This document shows, piece after piece, positions 1-9,576 of a DNA stretch of 64,000 bases; positions within the stretch are counted from its first letter, which is position 1; each line of letters opens with the position of its first letter. A model generated the notes under the pieces. The model made no database searches. It was not told the DNA's origin and saw nothing but the letters and a program-made list of their open reading frames with translations. Both the position numbers and the translations under genes were made by a program. Location of the stretch: contig NZ_JOAP01000005.1 of the NCBI RefSeq assembly GCF_000720475.1, positions 434,001-498,000 of the forward strand, in the 5' to 3' direction. This DNA is from Streptomyces aureocirculatus (GTDB lineage: Bacteria; Actinomycetota; Actinomycetes; Streptomycetales; Streptomycetaceae).

Positions 1-2
1 TC

Positions 3-296
3 CCGCCGCTGGTCCGTCTTGCGCTGCTCGGCTGGCTGTGCAGTGTCGAGGGCGTCACGCTCGACTGGATCGGCACGAAAGAGGGGCCGGACGGGCCGCT
101 GGAGCGCGACACCGTCCGTGACTTCCTGGTGCGTACGCTACGTGCGACGCTCGGCGTCATCGAGGAGGTCGAGCCGTCGCTGCCCGCCCCGCCGCTCGAT
201 GAGGCCCCGCCGCCGCTGCTCGGCGACGCCCCGCCGCCGCTGGATGACGCCGTGCCGCCGGACGAGGCGACTCCGCGGTCGGCCGCGCGGGCGTGA
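3..296 (+). CDS. TetR-family regulator, C-terminal part (5' end outside window)
   Basis: An open frame runs from the window edge to TGA at 294-296 and encodes 97 residues. The segment LLGWLCSVEGVTLDWI followed by RDFLVRTLRATLGVIEE looks like the last ligand-domain helices of actinobacterial TetR/AcrR regulators; the DNA-binding domain would lie upstream of the window. The final 40 residues are Pro/Asp-rich and low in complexity. The stop codon lies inside a 32-bp tandem repeat that continues past the gene, and a strong hairpin follows at 364-393. The target is unknown. Family assignment rests only on the helical C-terminus. Confidence 0.55.
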   Translation, partial: PPLVRLALLGWLCSVEGVTLDWIGTKEGPDGPLERDTVRDFLVRTLRATLGVIEEVEPSLPAPPLDEAPPPLLGDAPPPLDDAVPPDEATPRSAARA

Positions 297-360
297 CGGA
301 GGTGATGCGCTTTCGCGCGCGGGCATGACGGAGGTGATGCGCTTCCGCGCGCGGGCATGA
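283..360. repeat. 32-bp tandem repeat spanning the TetR stop codon
   Basis: About 2.4 copies of a 32-bp unit. The TGA at 294 recurs at 326 and 358, each 32 bp apart, within near-identical sequence. The first copy is coding and the later ones lie beyond the stop, so the gene's 3' end has been duplicated downstream. Confidence 0.85.
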
Positions 361-363
361 CGA

Positions 364-393
364 GGGGGCGGGAGCCCGCCGGCTCCCGCCCCC
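364..393. terminator. Bidirectional hairpin terminator between TetR gene and chiD
   Basis: Perfect 13-bp inverted repeat (GGGGGCGGGAGCC, loop CGCC, then its complement) between two convergent genes. There is no T-tract, as is usual for Streptomyces terminators. Confidence 0.8.
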
Positions 394-436
394 ACGACTG
401 TTGTGCGGCGACCGCTGGTCGATGTGGCTGACGGCC

Positions 437-493
437 GTCAGTTGCCAGCCGTCAGTTGCCGGCCGTCAGTTGCCGACCGTCAGTTGCCGACCG

Positions 494-502
<9 letters not shown>
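437..502. repeat. 14-bp tandem repeat at the 3' end of chiD
   Basis: The core GTCAGTTGCC (last copy GTCAGTTGAT) starts at 437, 451, 465, 479 and 493, exactly 14 bp apart. The last copy overlaps the chiD stop codon (494-496, minus strand). The others lie just downstream of the gene. Confidence 0.9.
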
Positions 503-1756
<1,254 letters not shown>

Positions 1757-2213
1757 CGCAGTCTCCTCGTGGGGGGAGAGGGGAGCATGTGGGGGGTGGT
1801 GCTGGACCTACGGACTTGTGAATCGCTTCGCGCCCTGCGCCGGGTGCGGGGCGGCTGCCCTTTGCGCCCGGCAACAGGCCGTGAACAGTCGCGTAGTGAA
1901 TTGGCATGAACGCGAAGACGACTTGTGCCGCTGGACTCTAGAAGGACTAGACCAATGCGTCAATGGTTCGGACCAATTCCCGCCCGTTGGTCGTCAGGAC
2001 CGCCCGGCCGGACACAGCTCGATGAAGATCGGCCGGACGGCTCGTGAACCCGTGACGACATGCCGCCGATCGGGCATACTCAACGCGCCACAGCCGCTGG
2101 CCAGCCGCTTCCGCGACCCGGAAGGACAGCATCGGCGTGGCAGTGTCCCCGGCGGCGGCGCCACACCCTGAGCGCGAGCCCGCTGAAGCGCCCGACAGGG
2201 AGAGGAGAGCGCC
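1757..2213. other. Divergent intergenic region chiD / acyl-CoA dehydrogenase
   Basis: About 457 bp without a supported gene. It holds the chiD promoter and a roughly 180-nt chiD leader. For the rightward gene a candidate promoter is GTGACG (2052-2057), 17 bp, CATACT (2075-2080), about 134 bp before the ATG. Confidence 0.6.
1935..1976 (-). promoter_or_regulatory. chiD promoter with chitinase-type direct repeats
   Basis: On the minus strand TTGACG (1958-1963) and TAGAGT (1935-1940) are separated by exactly 17 bp. Two 12-bp direct repeats, TGGTCCGAACCA (upstream) and TGGTCTAGTCCT (in the spacer), flank the -35. This is the layout described for Streptomyces chitinase promoters. Each repeat also resembles the DasR site (11 of 16 positions to ACTGGTCTAGACCACT by my count). 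Regulation by GlcNAc/DasR or a chitin two-component system is inferred. Confidence 0.75.
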
Positions 2214-3386
2214 ATGCCTGAGGGATCCGCACAGTTGGTCGAGCGTCATCTGCCCACCGAAGAAGCCCGGGATCTGTTCGCACTCGTGCGTGAGCTGGTC
2301 AAGGGCGAGATCGTGCCCCGCGCGGCCGAGGAGGAGGAAGCGGGACGCTTCCCGCGCGAACTCTTCACGCTGCTCTCCGAGTCGGGCCTGCTCGGCCTCG
2401 CCTACGACTCCGAGTTCGGCGGCGGCGAACAGCCCTACGAGGTGTACCTCCAGGTTCTTGAGGAACTCGCCGCCGCGCGGCTGACCGTCGGTCTCGGCGT
2501 CAGCGTCCACTCCCTCGCCTGCCACGGGCTCGCCGGTTACGGCACCAAGGAGCAGCAGACGGAGCACCTGCCCGACATGCTGGGCGGCGGCCTGCTCGGC
2601 GCCTACTGCCTGTCCGAGCCGTCCTCCGGCTCCGACGCCGCCTCGCTGCGCACCAAGGCCGTGCGGGACGGCGACGAGTGGATCATCACGGGTACGAAGG
2701 CGTGGATCACCCACGGCGGCATCGCCGACTTCTACACCGTCCTGGCCCGCACGGGCGGCGAGGGCGCGCACGGCGTGACGGCCTTCCTGGTGCCCGGTGA
2801 CGCCGAGGGGCTCACGGCCGCGGCGCCGGAGAAGAAGATGGGCATGAAGGGCTCGCCCACGGCCCAGTTGCACTTCGACGGGGTACGGGTGCCCGACGCG
2901 CGGCGCATCGGCGACGAGGGGCAGGGCTTCGCGATCGCGCTCTCGGCGCTCGACTCGGGGCGGCTCGGCATCGCGGCGTGCGCGATCGGGGTGGCGCAGG
3001 CGGCACTCGACGAGGCGCTGACGTACGCCACGGAGCGGCGGCAGTTCGGCCGTCCCATCGCGGACTTCCAGGGGCTGCGCTTCATGCTCGCGGACATGGC
3101 GACGCAGATCGAGGCGGGCCGGGCCCTGTATCTCTCGGCCGCGCGGCTGCGGGACGCGGGCAGGCCGTTCTCCAAGCAGGCGGCGATGGCCAAGCTGCTG
3201 TGCACGGACACCGCGATGAAGGTGACCACGGACGCCGTGCAGGTGCTCGGCGGCTACGGCTACACGGCCGACTTCGCCGTGGAGCGCTATATGCGCGAGG
3301 CCAAGGTCCTCCAGATCGTCGAGGGCACGAACCAGATTCAGCGCATGGTCATCGCACGCCATCTCGCGGGGCCCGAGACACGCTGA
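2214..3386 (+). CDS. Acyl-CoA dehydrogenase
   Basis: Encodes 390 residues, the usual length for soluble FAD-dependent acyl-CoA dehydrogenases, which introduce the alpha,beta double bond in acyl-CoAs and pass electrons to ETF. The order is helical N-domain, a beta-domain with AYCLSEPSSGSDAA at about residues 132-145, then the C-terminal helical bundle. It contains GGYGYTADFAVERYMREAK and the catalytic-base segment VEGTNQIQR, with Glu at about residue 370. That base position and the length fit short/branched-chain enzymes rather than isovaleryl-CoA types; the substrate is not determinable. AGGGAGAGGAG precedes the ATG. The last 38 bp overlap the end of the convergent neighbour. Confidence 0.9.
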   Translation: MPEGSAQLVERHLPTEEARDLFALVRELVKGEIVPRAAEEEEAGRFPRELFTLLSESGLLGLAYDSEFGGGEQPYEVYLQVLEELAAARLTVGLGVSVHSLACHGLAGYGTKEQQTEHLPDMLGGGLLGAYCLSEPSSGSDAASLRTKAVRDGDEWIITGTKAWITHGGIADFYTVLARTGGEGAHGVTAFLVPGDAEGLTAAAPEKKMGMKGSPTAQLHFDGVRVPDARRIGDEGQGFAIALSALDSGRLGIAACAIGVAQAALDEALTYATERRQFGRPIADFQGLRFMLADMATQIEAGRALYLSAARLRDAGRPFSKQAAMAKLLCTDTAMKVTTDAVQVLGGYGYTADFAVERYMREAKVLQIVEGTNQIQRMVIARHLAGPETR

Positions 3387-4701
3387 GGCGCGGGTCCGCG
3401 GCGCCGGGTGCGCGGGGTGTGACCCAGGCGAGGGTCGCACCCGGTGCGGCGGTTGTGGCGGGGACCGGCCGGAACGCCTGGTCGCTGGCCTGTCCGCGCG
3501 TCCGGTCCCGGGCCTGCCCGAGCGGCGCCTGCCCCCGGGCCTGCCCGAACGCCTGGCTCAGATCCTGCCCGGACGGTGCCTGACTCCGGCCTGGCCCGGG
3601 GGTCCGCTCCCGGGGTGGTGCGTAGGCCTGCTCCCGGGCGGGTGTGACGACTTGCTCCCGGGGTGGTGCGTAGGCCTGCTCCCGGGCGGGTGTGACGACT
3701 TGCTCTTGGGCCGGGGTGAACGCTCGGCCGCGGTCCGGCGCGAAGGCCTGCTCCCGGGCCGGTGTGACGACCTGCTCCCGGGTAGGGGTGAATGCTCGGC
3801 CGTGGTCCGGTGCGAAGGCCTGGCCTCGGTCCGGTGCGTATGCCCGGCCCCCGTCCGGTGCGAACCGGTGCTCCTGGTCCGGGCCGGGTCTGGCGTCTCC
3901 GGTGGCGCCGGGGCGAGTGTCTCCGCTTCCGCCGTACCGGCTGTCCCCGCTTGCTCCGGGGCGGGTGTCTCCGGTGGTGCCGTACCAACTGGCTCCGTTC
4001 CCGCCGTACCGGCCGTCCCCGTCCGCCCCGGGCCCGGCGTCCCCGCTGGTTGCGAACAGGGTGTCCCCGCCAGTCCCGTACCGGCCACCCCTGCCGTCCC
4101 CGTTCCCGCCGTACCGGCCACCCCCGTCCCCGCCCGACCCGAACGCGGAACCCCCGTGCACGCCGAACCGCGCGTCCGCGCCCGCCGCCCCGAAACCCCC
4201 GTCGGGGCCCGGCCCGAAACCCCCGCCCGGACCCGAACCGAAGCCGCCCTCCCTGCCGGACCCCGTAGGGAACTCCCTGCCGGACCCCGTAGGGAACTCC
4301 CTGCCGGACCCCGTAGGGAACTGCCCCCCGGGCCTGGACGGATACTGCCCGCCAGACCCGGGCGGGAACTGCCCGCCGAACTGTCCGCTGCGGACGGTCG
4401 GCGCGGCGAGGCGGACCCACTCCGGGTCGTGGTGCCCCGGCAGCGTCCGCCCGCGCTCGGCCCAGTGGCGCAGCAGGGCGCGGTAGATGGGCGGGTCCTG
4501 CTGCGGGACGGGCGCCGGAGGGGGAGGGACCGAGGACGTCGGCTGCGCGTACTGGGACGGTGGTGAATAGTGCGGCGGCTGTGTGTAGTGGGTGTACTGA
4601 GACCGGTGAGGAACCGATTCTGCGGTGCTGGGGCCGGGCGCGCCCGCAGGGGTCAGAGGGCGCCTGCGGTGGCCGGCCGGAGCATGCGTGGGGGTGGTCA
4701 T
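3349..4701 (-). CDS. Repeat-rich Gly/Pro/Gln protein of unknown function
   Basis: Encodes 450 residues. The only non-repetitive block is at about residues 70-105 (IYRALLRHWAERGRTLPGHH followed by DPEWVRLA), preceded by a Tyr/Pro/Gln-rich stretch. The rest is minisatellite-encoded: FPTGSGRE three times, then GDTRPGASGDSRYGG-like units, then VVTPAREQAYAPPREQ-like units. There is no signal peptide or membrane span. I chose this frame over an overlapping Arg-rich minus-strand frame (3338-4738) because composition is balanced and third positions are G/C-rich. The function is unknown; disorder is likely. Confidence 0.55.
   Translation of the reverse strand: MTTPTHAPAGHRRRPLTPAGAPGPSTAESVPHRSQYTHYTQPPHYSPPSQYAQPTSSVPPPPAPVPQQDPPIYRALLRHWAERGRTLPGHHDPEWVRLAAPTVRSGQFGGQFPPGSGGQYPSRPGGQFPTGSGREFPTGSGREFPTGSGREGGFGSGPGGGFGPGPDGGFGAAGADARFGVHGGSAFGSGGDGGGRYGGNGDGRGGRYGTGGDTLFATSGDAGPGADGDGRYGGNGASWYGTTGDTRPGASGDSRYGGSGDTRPGATGDARPGPDQEHRFAPDGGRAYAPDRGQAFAPDHGRAFTPTREQVVTPAREQAFAPDRGRAFTPAQEQVVTPAREQAYAPPREQVVTPAREQAYAPPRERTPGPGRSQAPSGQDLSQAFGQARGQAPLGQARDRTRGQASDQAFRPVPATTAAPGATLAWVTPRAPGAADPRLSVSRAPRDGVR
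3600..3860. repeat. 48-bp minisatellite in the Gly/Pro-rich gene
   Basis: Two nearly perfect 48-bp units begin at 3607 and 3655. Several diverged units follow to about 3860, encoding the repeated VVTPAREQAYAPPREQ-like peptide. Confidence 0.85.
4249..4320. repeat. 24-bp unit repeated three times
   Basis: Three identical 24-bp copies at 4249, 4273 and 4297 encode FPTGSGRE three times on the minus strand. Confidence 0.95.
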
Positions 4702-4853
4702 GCCGGGCCAACGGGCCGCGCCGCGGCCAGGTCACCATCGGGTCGAATCGTGCGTGCGTTCATGCCCCGTCCGGGCGCGGCGCACACGGGCGCGAGGTAC
4801 CGGCGCCACCGGTGGCATTCGGGCGGGCGAGCGGCTGGCTCCCGCACGATGAC

Positions 4854-4866
4854 TGACGTACCGTCA
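4854..4866. promoter_or_regulatory. Small inverted repeat in a divergent promoter region
   Basis: TGACG-TAC-CGTCA lies between the divergent genes starting at 4701 (minus) and 4932 (plus). It could be a regulator site. Nothing else supports this. Confidence 0.3.
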
Positions 4867-4931
4867 CCTCCATGCCGGGGCCCGCCGCACACCGGACGAC
4901 GTCGACTCCCCTGCGCGCGTGGAGGTGCGCC

Positions 4932-5459
4932 GTGCCACCTGACCGTTCCGATCGTCCCGTACCGCTCGACGAGTACCCCGTACACCAGGTGCCGCTGTCG
5001 ATGCGGCACGTGGCGACGGGCGACCGCAACGCGTACGACCGCTGTATCTTCCAGTTGTTCGACCACCGGGGCCGGGCGCTGCTGATCCTCGGCCTGGGCG
5101 ACTGTCCGAACACAGGCGTCATCGACGCGTACGCCACCCTGCGCACCGGCGATACGCTGCACGCCGTGCCCCTGGATCTCGGCGTCGAATTGCTGACGTC
5201 CCTGCCCCTCGCCGTGGGCGCGGGCTATCCGCCCGCCGACGACTGGCAGCACGGCACCTGGCGGGGCCGCGGCTGGGTGGACCGGCGCACCTACGACCTC
5301 GCGGAGCCGTCGGCGCACCCGCTCGCCGGGTACGGCGTCACCGACCACGCGGCCCGCTTCACCCTGGACGGCCGTGTCGGCCACGGCATCTTCGAGCACG
5401 GCACGTTCGGCCGCCACGACCCGAGCGGCTTCACCGGCTTCGGCTCCGTGGCCCCCTGA
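4932..5459 (+). CDS. Calycin/AttH-like conserved protein, apparently shortened
   Basis: Encodes 175 residues. GTG at 4932 is chosen because GGAGG (4921-4925) lies 6 nt upstream; an ATG at 4872 in frame lacks such a site. The N-terminal half (DRNAYDRCIFQLFDHRGRAL, then PNTGVIDAYATL) and the C-terminal end (GHGIFEHGTFGRHDPSGFTGF) resemble the start and end of the 330-400-residue DUF7065/DUF7064-type proteins that often sit beside phosphotransferases. The middle, about 150 residues, seems to be missing. The downstream phosphotransferase starts 42 nt later, so the two probably form one operon. The function is unknown; family membership is from recollection of motif patterns. Confidence 0.6.
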   Translation: MPPDRSDRPVPLDEYPVHQVPLSMRHVATGDRNAYDRCIFQLFDHRGRALLILGLGDCPNTGVIDAYATLRTGDTLHAVPLDLGVELLTSLPLAVGAGYPPADDWQHGTWRGRGWVDRRTYDLAEPSAHPLAGYGVTDHAARFTLDGRVGHGIFEHGTFGRHDPSGFTGFGSVAP

Positions 5460-5501
5460 GCACCTGGCCGGGAGCCGGGAGGAGTGGGAAGGAGTACGGA
5501 C

Positions 5502-6569
5502 ATGGCGACGGGGCCCCCGCGCCCGCGGCAGCCCCGCCCGGCGCCGCGCACGACCACCCGGGACCCGGCGGAGGTCGCCCGTCGCCTCTCCGACTGGCTC
5601 GACGCCCAACTGCCGGGCGCGAGGGCGGTCGACGTGTCCGTGCCGGAGTCGAACGGCATGTCCAGCGAGACGCTGCTCTTCGACATCGAGCACCCCGAAC
5701 CGCCGCTGCGGCACTGCGCGTTGCGGCTCGCCGCGGACCCGGACGCGTACACCGTCTTTCCCGTGTACGACATGGCGCGCCAGCACCGCACCATGCGCCT
5801 GGTCGCCGAGCGCTCCGACGTGCCGGTGCCGCGCGTGCTGTGGCTGGAGCGGGACCCGGGGCCGCTCGGCGCGCCCTTCTTCGTCATGGAGCGGGTCGCG
5901 GGGCGGGTGCCGCCGGACGTCATGCCGTACGCGTACGAGGGCAACTGGCTGTACGAGGCGAGCGACGCGGAGCGTGCGCACCTGGAGGAGGCGACGGTCG
6001 GCGTCATCGCGCACCTGCACGACCAGGTACCGCCCGCCGAAGCCGGGTTCCTCGCGCTCCCGGGCGAGGGCAGCGCGCTGCGGCGGCACGTCGCATTCCA
6101 ACGGGCGTACTACGCCTGGGTCGTCGACGGGCTGCCGCGGTCACCGCTCGTCGAAAGCGCTTTCGCGAAACTCGGCGAACTGTGGCCGCGCGACGAGGGC
6201 GCACCGGTCCTCAATTGGGGCGACGCCCGCATCGGGAACGTCGTCTACGACGGCTTCGAACCCGCCGCCGTGCTCGACTGGGAAATGGCGTGCCTGGCCC
6301 CGCCCGAGGTCGACATCGGCTGGATTGTCTTCCTGCACCGCTTCTTCCAGGACCTCACCGTGCGCTTCGGGCAGCCCGGCCTGCCGGACTTCCTGCGCCG
6401 TGACATGGACTTCTACACCCTGTACGCCGCGCTGCGGCACGCCGTCATCATGCTGCGGGTCGCCTACCGGCAGGTGCACTTCGGTGAGGTGACCGTGGAG
6501 CGGGACCCGGACACCCTGATCCTGCACCACGACCGGCTCGCGGCCATGGTGCAGGGCGACTTCGGGTGA
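5502..6569 (+). CDS. Aminoglycoside phosphotransferase-fold kinase (APH/ACAD10-like)
   Basis: Encodes 355 residues from ATG 5502, which has GGAAGGAG 7 nt upstream; an in-frame GTG at 5484 is less well placed. The protein-kinase-like APH fold shows VPVPRVLWLE and PFFVMERVAGRVPPDV in the N-lobe/hinge. The catalytic loop LNWGDARIGNVVYDG and metal-binding segment AVLDWEMACLAPPEVDIGW follow. These match phosphotransferases paired with acyl-CoA metabolism more than antibiotic kinases. The substrate is unknown; hydroxyacyl or small-molecule phosphorylation is a guess. It is likely cotranscribed with the preceding gene and ends 16 nt from the convergent gene. Confidence 0.8.
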   Translation: MATGPPRPRQPRPAPRTTTRDPAEVARRLSDWLDAQLPGARAVDVSVPESNGMSSETLLFDIEHPEPPLRHCALRLAADPDAYTVFPVYDMARQHRTMRLVAERSDVPVPRVLWLERDPGPLGAPFFVMERVAGRVPPDVMPYAYEGNWLYEASDAERAHLEEATVGVIAHLHDQVPPAEAGFLALPGEGSALRRHVAFQRAYYAWVVDGLPRSPLVESAFAKLGELWPRDEGAPVLNWGDARIGNVVYDGFEPAAVLDWEMACLAPPEVDIGWIVFLHRFFQDLTVRFGQPGLPDFLRRDMDFYTLYAALRHAVIMLRVAYRQVHFGEVTVERDPDTLILHHDRLAAMVQGDFG

Positions 6570-6585
6570 GGGCGGCCGCCGGGTG

Positions 6586-7029
6586 TCAGGCGGCCGCGCG
6601 GCCGGACTGCCGGGGCACGCGCATCGGGCGCGAGCCGGGGCCGCCCACGTGCGAGAACGGCTGTGTGCGCCAGTCCAGGCCCTGAGGGAGTGTCAGGAGC
6701 AGCGCGGTGTCCTGCTCCTGGGCCTCCAGGGACTCGTCAGCGGGCTCCGCCTCGGCCGCCGGGCGGCCGGTGCCCGCACAGACGGTGAGTCCGAACGGGT
6801 TCCACGGGGTGGCGCACAGCGCGTGCTCGGGCAGGACGTCCTCGTCCGCCAGGAGCGCGATGGGCTGAGCGCAGTCCGGGCAGATCACCCGGTACATCTC
6901 GAAGGTGTCGTACGCGTCGGGCTCGTCATCGGTGATGTCCGTCTGTTCGACGCCCTCCGGTACGGGCTCGAGCTCGACGGACTGCTGCTTGCGGCGCGCG
7001 GAACGACCGGGGTGCTTCAGGTTCTGCAT
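6586..7029 (-). CDS. Conserved small protein with a CPDC motif
   Basis: Encodes 147 residues. ATG 7029 is preserved by GGGGGAG just upstream; longer frames lack a site. It begins with the basic MQNLKHPGRSARRKQQ, followed by an acidic stretch (TDITDDEPDAYDTFEMYR). Then comes VICPDCAQPIALLADEDVLPE with a CxxC pair and a further Cys in HALCATPW, which may bind zinc. There is no signal or membrane span. It looks like a conserved Streptomyces hypothetical; no function can be given. Confidence 0.75.
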   Translation of the reverse strand: MQNLKHPGRSARRKQQSVELEPVPEGVEQTDITDDEPDAYDTFEMYRVICPDCAQPIALLADEDVLPEHALCATPWNPFGLTVCAGTGRPAAEAEPADESLEAQEQDTALLLTLPQGLDWRTQPFSHVGGPGSRPMRVPRQSGRAAA

Positions 7030-7307
7030 GGGAATCTCCCCCTCGGGTGGGCCGACCAGGCACTGCGGCCTCGACCACAGCAAGCACTTCCCGTCCGGCC
7101 CTGGGGGTAATCGCTCCTGCCCGATGGACACGGCCACAGGCCTGTGGCGTTCGTCACATGCCGGACGAAGGTGCCGCTCCGCGCGGTGGTGGGCGCCGGG
7201 GCGCGCGGGCGCGGTCGTGCGCTTCTCGACCGAGGCACGAGGGTACGGCGGTGCCGCTTGCGCCGCTCAGGTATCGGTGAGGATCAAGGGACCTGTAGGT
7301 TCGGCGC
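7030..7307. other. Divergent intergenic region before the Lrp gene
   Basis: 278 bp without a supported gene. A -10-like TAGGTT at 7296-7301 ends 6 nt before the Lrp ATG, suggesting a leaderless transcript. No clear -35 was found. Confidence 0.45.
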
Positions 7308-7748
7308 ATGGAGGAGCTGGACCGACAGATCGTGCAGTTGCTCGTCAAGGACGGGCGGATGAGCTACACCGACCTGGGCAAGGCCACGGGCCTGTCGACG
7401 TCGGCGGTGCACCAGCGGGTGCGCCGCCTCGAGCAGCGCGGGGTGATCCGTGGGTATGCCGCGGTCGTCGACCCCGAAGCCGTCGGCCTGCCGCTCACGG
7501 CGTTCATCGCGGTGAAGCCGTTCGACCCCAGCGCGCCCGACGACATCGCCGAGCGGCTCGCGGGAGTCCCCGAGATCGAGGCCTGCCACAGCGTCGCGGG
7601 GGCGGAGAACTACCTGCTCAAGGTGCGGGTGGCGACCCCGCACGAACTGGAGAACCTGCTGGCGAGGCTGCGCACGCTCGCCGGTGTCTCCACGCACACC
7701 ACGGTCTGCCTCTCCACGCCCTACGAGGCGCGGCCGCCGCGGATCTGA
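7308..7748 (+). CDS. Lrp/AsnC-family transcriptional regulator
   Basis: Encodes 146 residues, full length for the family. An N-terminal winged helix-turn-helix (LDRQIVQLLVKDGRMSYTDL, then GLSTSAVHQRVRRLEQRGVI) is followed by the RAM ligand/oligomerisation domain, including IEACHSVAGAENYLLKVRV, the usual gly-rich effector-pocket region. It is probably a feast/famine-type regulator responding to an amino acid. The amidohydrolase starts 64 bp downstream in the same direction and may be cotranscribed. The predicted leaderless start suggests the ATG is the transcription start. Confidence 0.88.
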   Translation: MEELDRQIVQLLVKDGRMSYTDLGKATGLSTSAVHQRVRRLEQRGVIRGYAAVVDPEAVGLPLTAFIAVKPFDPSAPDDIAERLAGVPEIEACHSVAGAENYLLKVRVATPHELENLLARLRTLAGVSTHTTVCLSTPYEARPPRI

Positions 7749-7812
7749 CCCGGCAGGACGCCGGGGGACCCCGCGGGCGCCCCGCGCGCCCCCAGGCGCG
7801 AGACTGGTCCCC

Positions 7813-9576
7813 ATGAGCGAGCGCACCACGCCCGAGAGCGGGCACCGCACCGTCCTGCTGCGCGGCGGAGAAGTCCACAGCCCCGCCGACCCCTTCGCGA
7901 CCGCGATGGTCGTCGAGCGGGGGCATGTCGCCTGGGTCGGTTCCGAGGGTGCGGCCGACGCCTTCGCCGACGGCGTCGACGAAACCGTCGACCTGGAAGG
8001 CGCCCTGGTCACTCCGGCCTTCACCGATGCCCATGTGCACACGACGGCAACCGGTATCGCGCTCACGGGGCTCGACCTCTCGCGCGCCCGGAGCCTGGCC
8101 GAGGCGCTCGTTCTCGTACGCGAACATACGGCCGCGCGTCCGCACGACCGTGTGCTGCTCGGCCACGGCTGGGACGCCGCCCGCTGGCCCGGCGGCCGAC
8201 CGCCCACGCGCGCGGAGCTCGACGAGGCCACCGGCGACCGCCCGCTCTATCTGACGCGCATCGACGTGCACTCCGCCGTCGCCACCACCGCGCTCCTCGA
8301 CCTCGTACCCGGAATCGCCGAGAAGGCCGGATTCCACGCGGACGCGCCCCTGACGGCCGACGCGCACCACGCCGTCCGTGCCGCCGCCCACGCGGCCGTG
8401 ACGCCCGTGCAGCGGCGCGAGGCCCAGCAGGCCGCACTCCGGCACGCCGTGTCGCTCGGCATCGGATCGGTGCACGAGTGCGGGGGCCCCACCATCTCCG
8501 ACGAGGAGGACTTCACGGCGCTCCTCGCCCTCGCCGCGACGGAGCCCGGTCCGCGCGTCGTCGGCTACTGGGCCGAACAGGGGCCGGAAGGGGTCGCCCG
8601 CGCCCGGGAGTTGGGCGCGGCGGGCGCGGCCGGGGACCTCTTCGTGGACGGGGCGCTCGGCTCGCACACGGCATGGCTCGGCGAGCGGTACGCGGACGGT
8701 GGCGCGGGGACGGCGGGGCGTGCCGCCGACGGTGGCGCGAGGACGGCGGGGCGTGCCGCCCACGGCGACACGGGGACGGCGGGGAGCGCCGCCCATGGTG
8801 GCGTCGGGACGGCAGGGTGTGCTGCCGATGGCCTGTGCGGGAACTCCTACCTGTCCCCGGGCGACGTCGCGGCGCATGTGACGGCCTGTGCGGAGGCGGG
8901 CATGCAGGCCGGTTTCCACGCCATCGGGGACGCCGCCGTGACGGCCGTCGTCGACGGCATGCGCGCGGCGGCCGAGACGGTGGGGCTCGCCCGGATCCGT
9001 GCGGCGAGGCACCGCGTCGAGCACGCCGAGATGCTCACCCCCGAGACCGTCGCCGCGTTCGCCGAACTCGGCCTCACCGCGTCCGTGCAGCCCGCCTTCG
9101 ACGCGCTGTGGGGCGGCGACGAGGGCATGTACGCCCAGCGCCTGGGTGCCGAACGCGCGCGCTCCCTCAACCCGTACGCGGCCCTGCTGCGCGCCGGGGT
9201 CCCGCTGGCCTTCGGCTCCGACAGCCCCGTCACGCCGCTCGACCCCTGGGGCACCGTCCGCGCGGCCGCCTTCCACCGCACGCCGGAGCACCGGGTGTCC
9301 GTACGCGCCGCGTTCACCGCCCACACGCGCGGCGGCTGGCGGGCCGTCGGCCGCGACGACGCGGGCGTCCTGGTGCCCGGCGCACCGGCCGACTACGCCG
9401 TGTGGCGCACCGGCGAACTCGTCGTCCAGGCCCCCGACGACCGGGTCGCCCGCTGGTCCACCGATCCGCGCTCCGGCACCCCTGGCCTGCCCGACCTCAC
9501 CCCGGGCTCCGAGCTGCCCGTCTGCCTGCGGACCGTGGTCGGCGGTCGGACGGTATTCGTACGGCCCAACGAGTGA
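7813..9576 (+). CDS. YtcJ-like metal-dependent amidohydrolase with a repeat insertion
   Basis: Encodes 587 residues from ATG 7813. It belongs to the amidohydrolase_3 (YtcJ/LAF3-type) superfamily: LVTPAFTDAHVHTTATGIALTG carries the HxH metal ligands, AGFHAIGDAAV and RHRVEHAEM supply later His residues, and FGSDSPVTPLDPWGTVRAA gives the catalytic Asp region. The substrate is unknown. At about residues 297-340, right after AWLGERYADG, four 11-residue repeats (GGAGTAGRAAD-like) interrupt the barrel where homologues normally continue directly to a cleavage/lid segment. No convincing ribosome site is seen. It follows the Lrp gene. Confidence 0.85.
   Translation: MSERTTPESGHRTVLLRGGEVHSPADPFATAMVVERGHVAWVGSEGAADAFADGVDETVDLEGALVTPAFTDAHVHTTATGIALTGLDLSRARSLAEALVLVREHTAARPHDRVLLGHGWDAARWPGGRPPTRAELDEATGDRPLYLTRIDVHSAVATTALLDLVPGIAEKAGFHADAPLTADAHHAVRAAAHAAVTPVQRREAQQAALRHAVSLGIGSVHECGGPTISDEEDFTALLALAATEPGPRVVGYWAEQGPEGVARARELGAAGAAGDLFVDGALGSHTAWLGERYADGGAGTAGRAADGGARTAGRAAHGDTGTAGSAAHGGVGTAGCAADGLCGNSYLSPGDVAAHVTACAEAGMQAGFHAIGDAAVTAVVDGMRAAAETVGLARIRAARHRVEHAEMLTPETVAAFAELGLTASVQPAFDALWGGDEGMYAQRLGAERARSLNPYAALLRAGVPLAFGSDSPVTPLDPWGTVRAAAFHRTPEHRVSVRAAFTAHTRGGWRAVGRDDAGVLVPGAPADYAVWRTGELVVQAPDDRVARWSTDPRSGTPGLPDLTPGSELPVCLRTVVGGRTVFVRPNE
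8695..8835. repeat. 33-bp in-frame minisatellite in the amidohydrolase gene
   Basis: Four diverged 33-bp units encode four 11-residue repeats. The insertion keeps the reading frame. Confidence 0.85.

Noticed and set aside
3338..4738. Arg-rich minus-strand frame overlapping the Gly/Pro-rich gene
   Set aside because: Extreme Arg/Gly/Pro composition and poorer third-position GC than the 450-residue frame; treated as a shadow.
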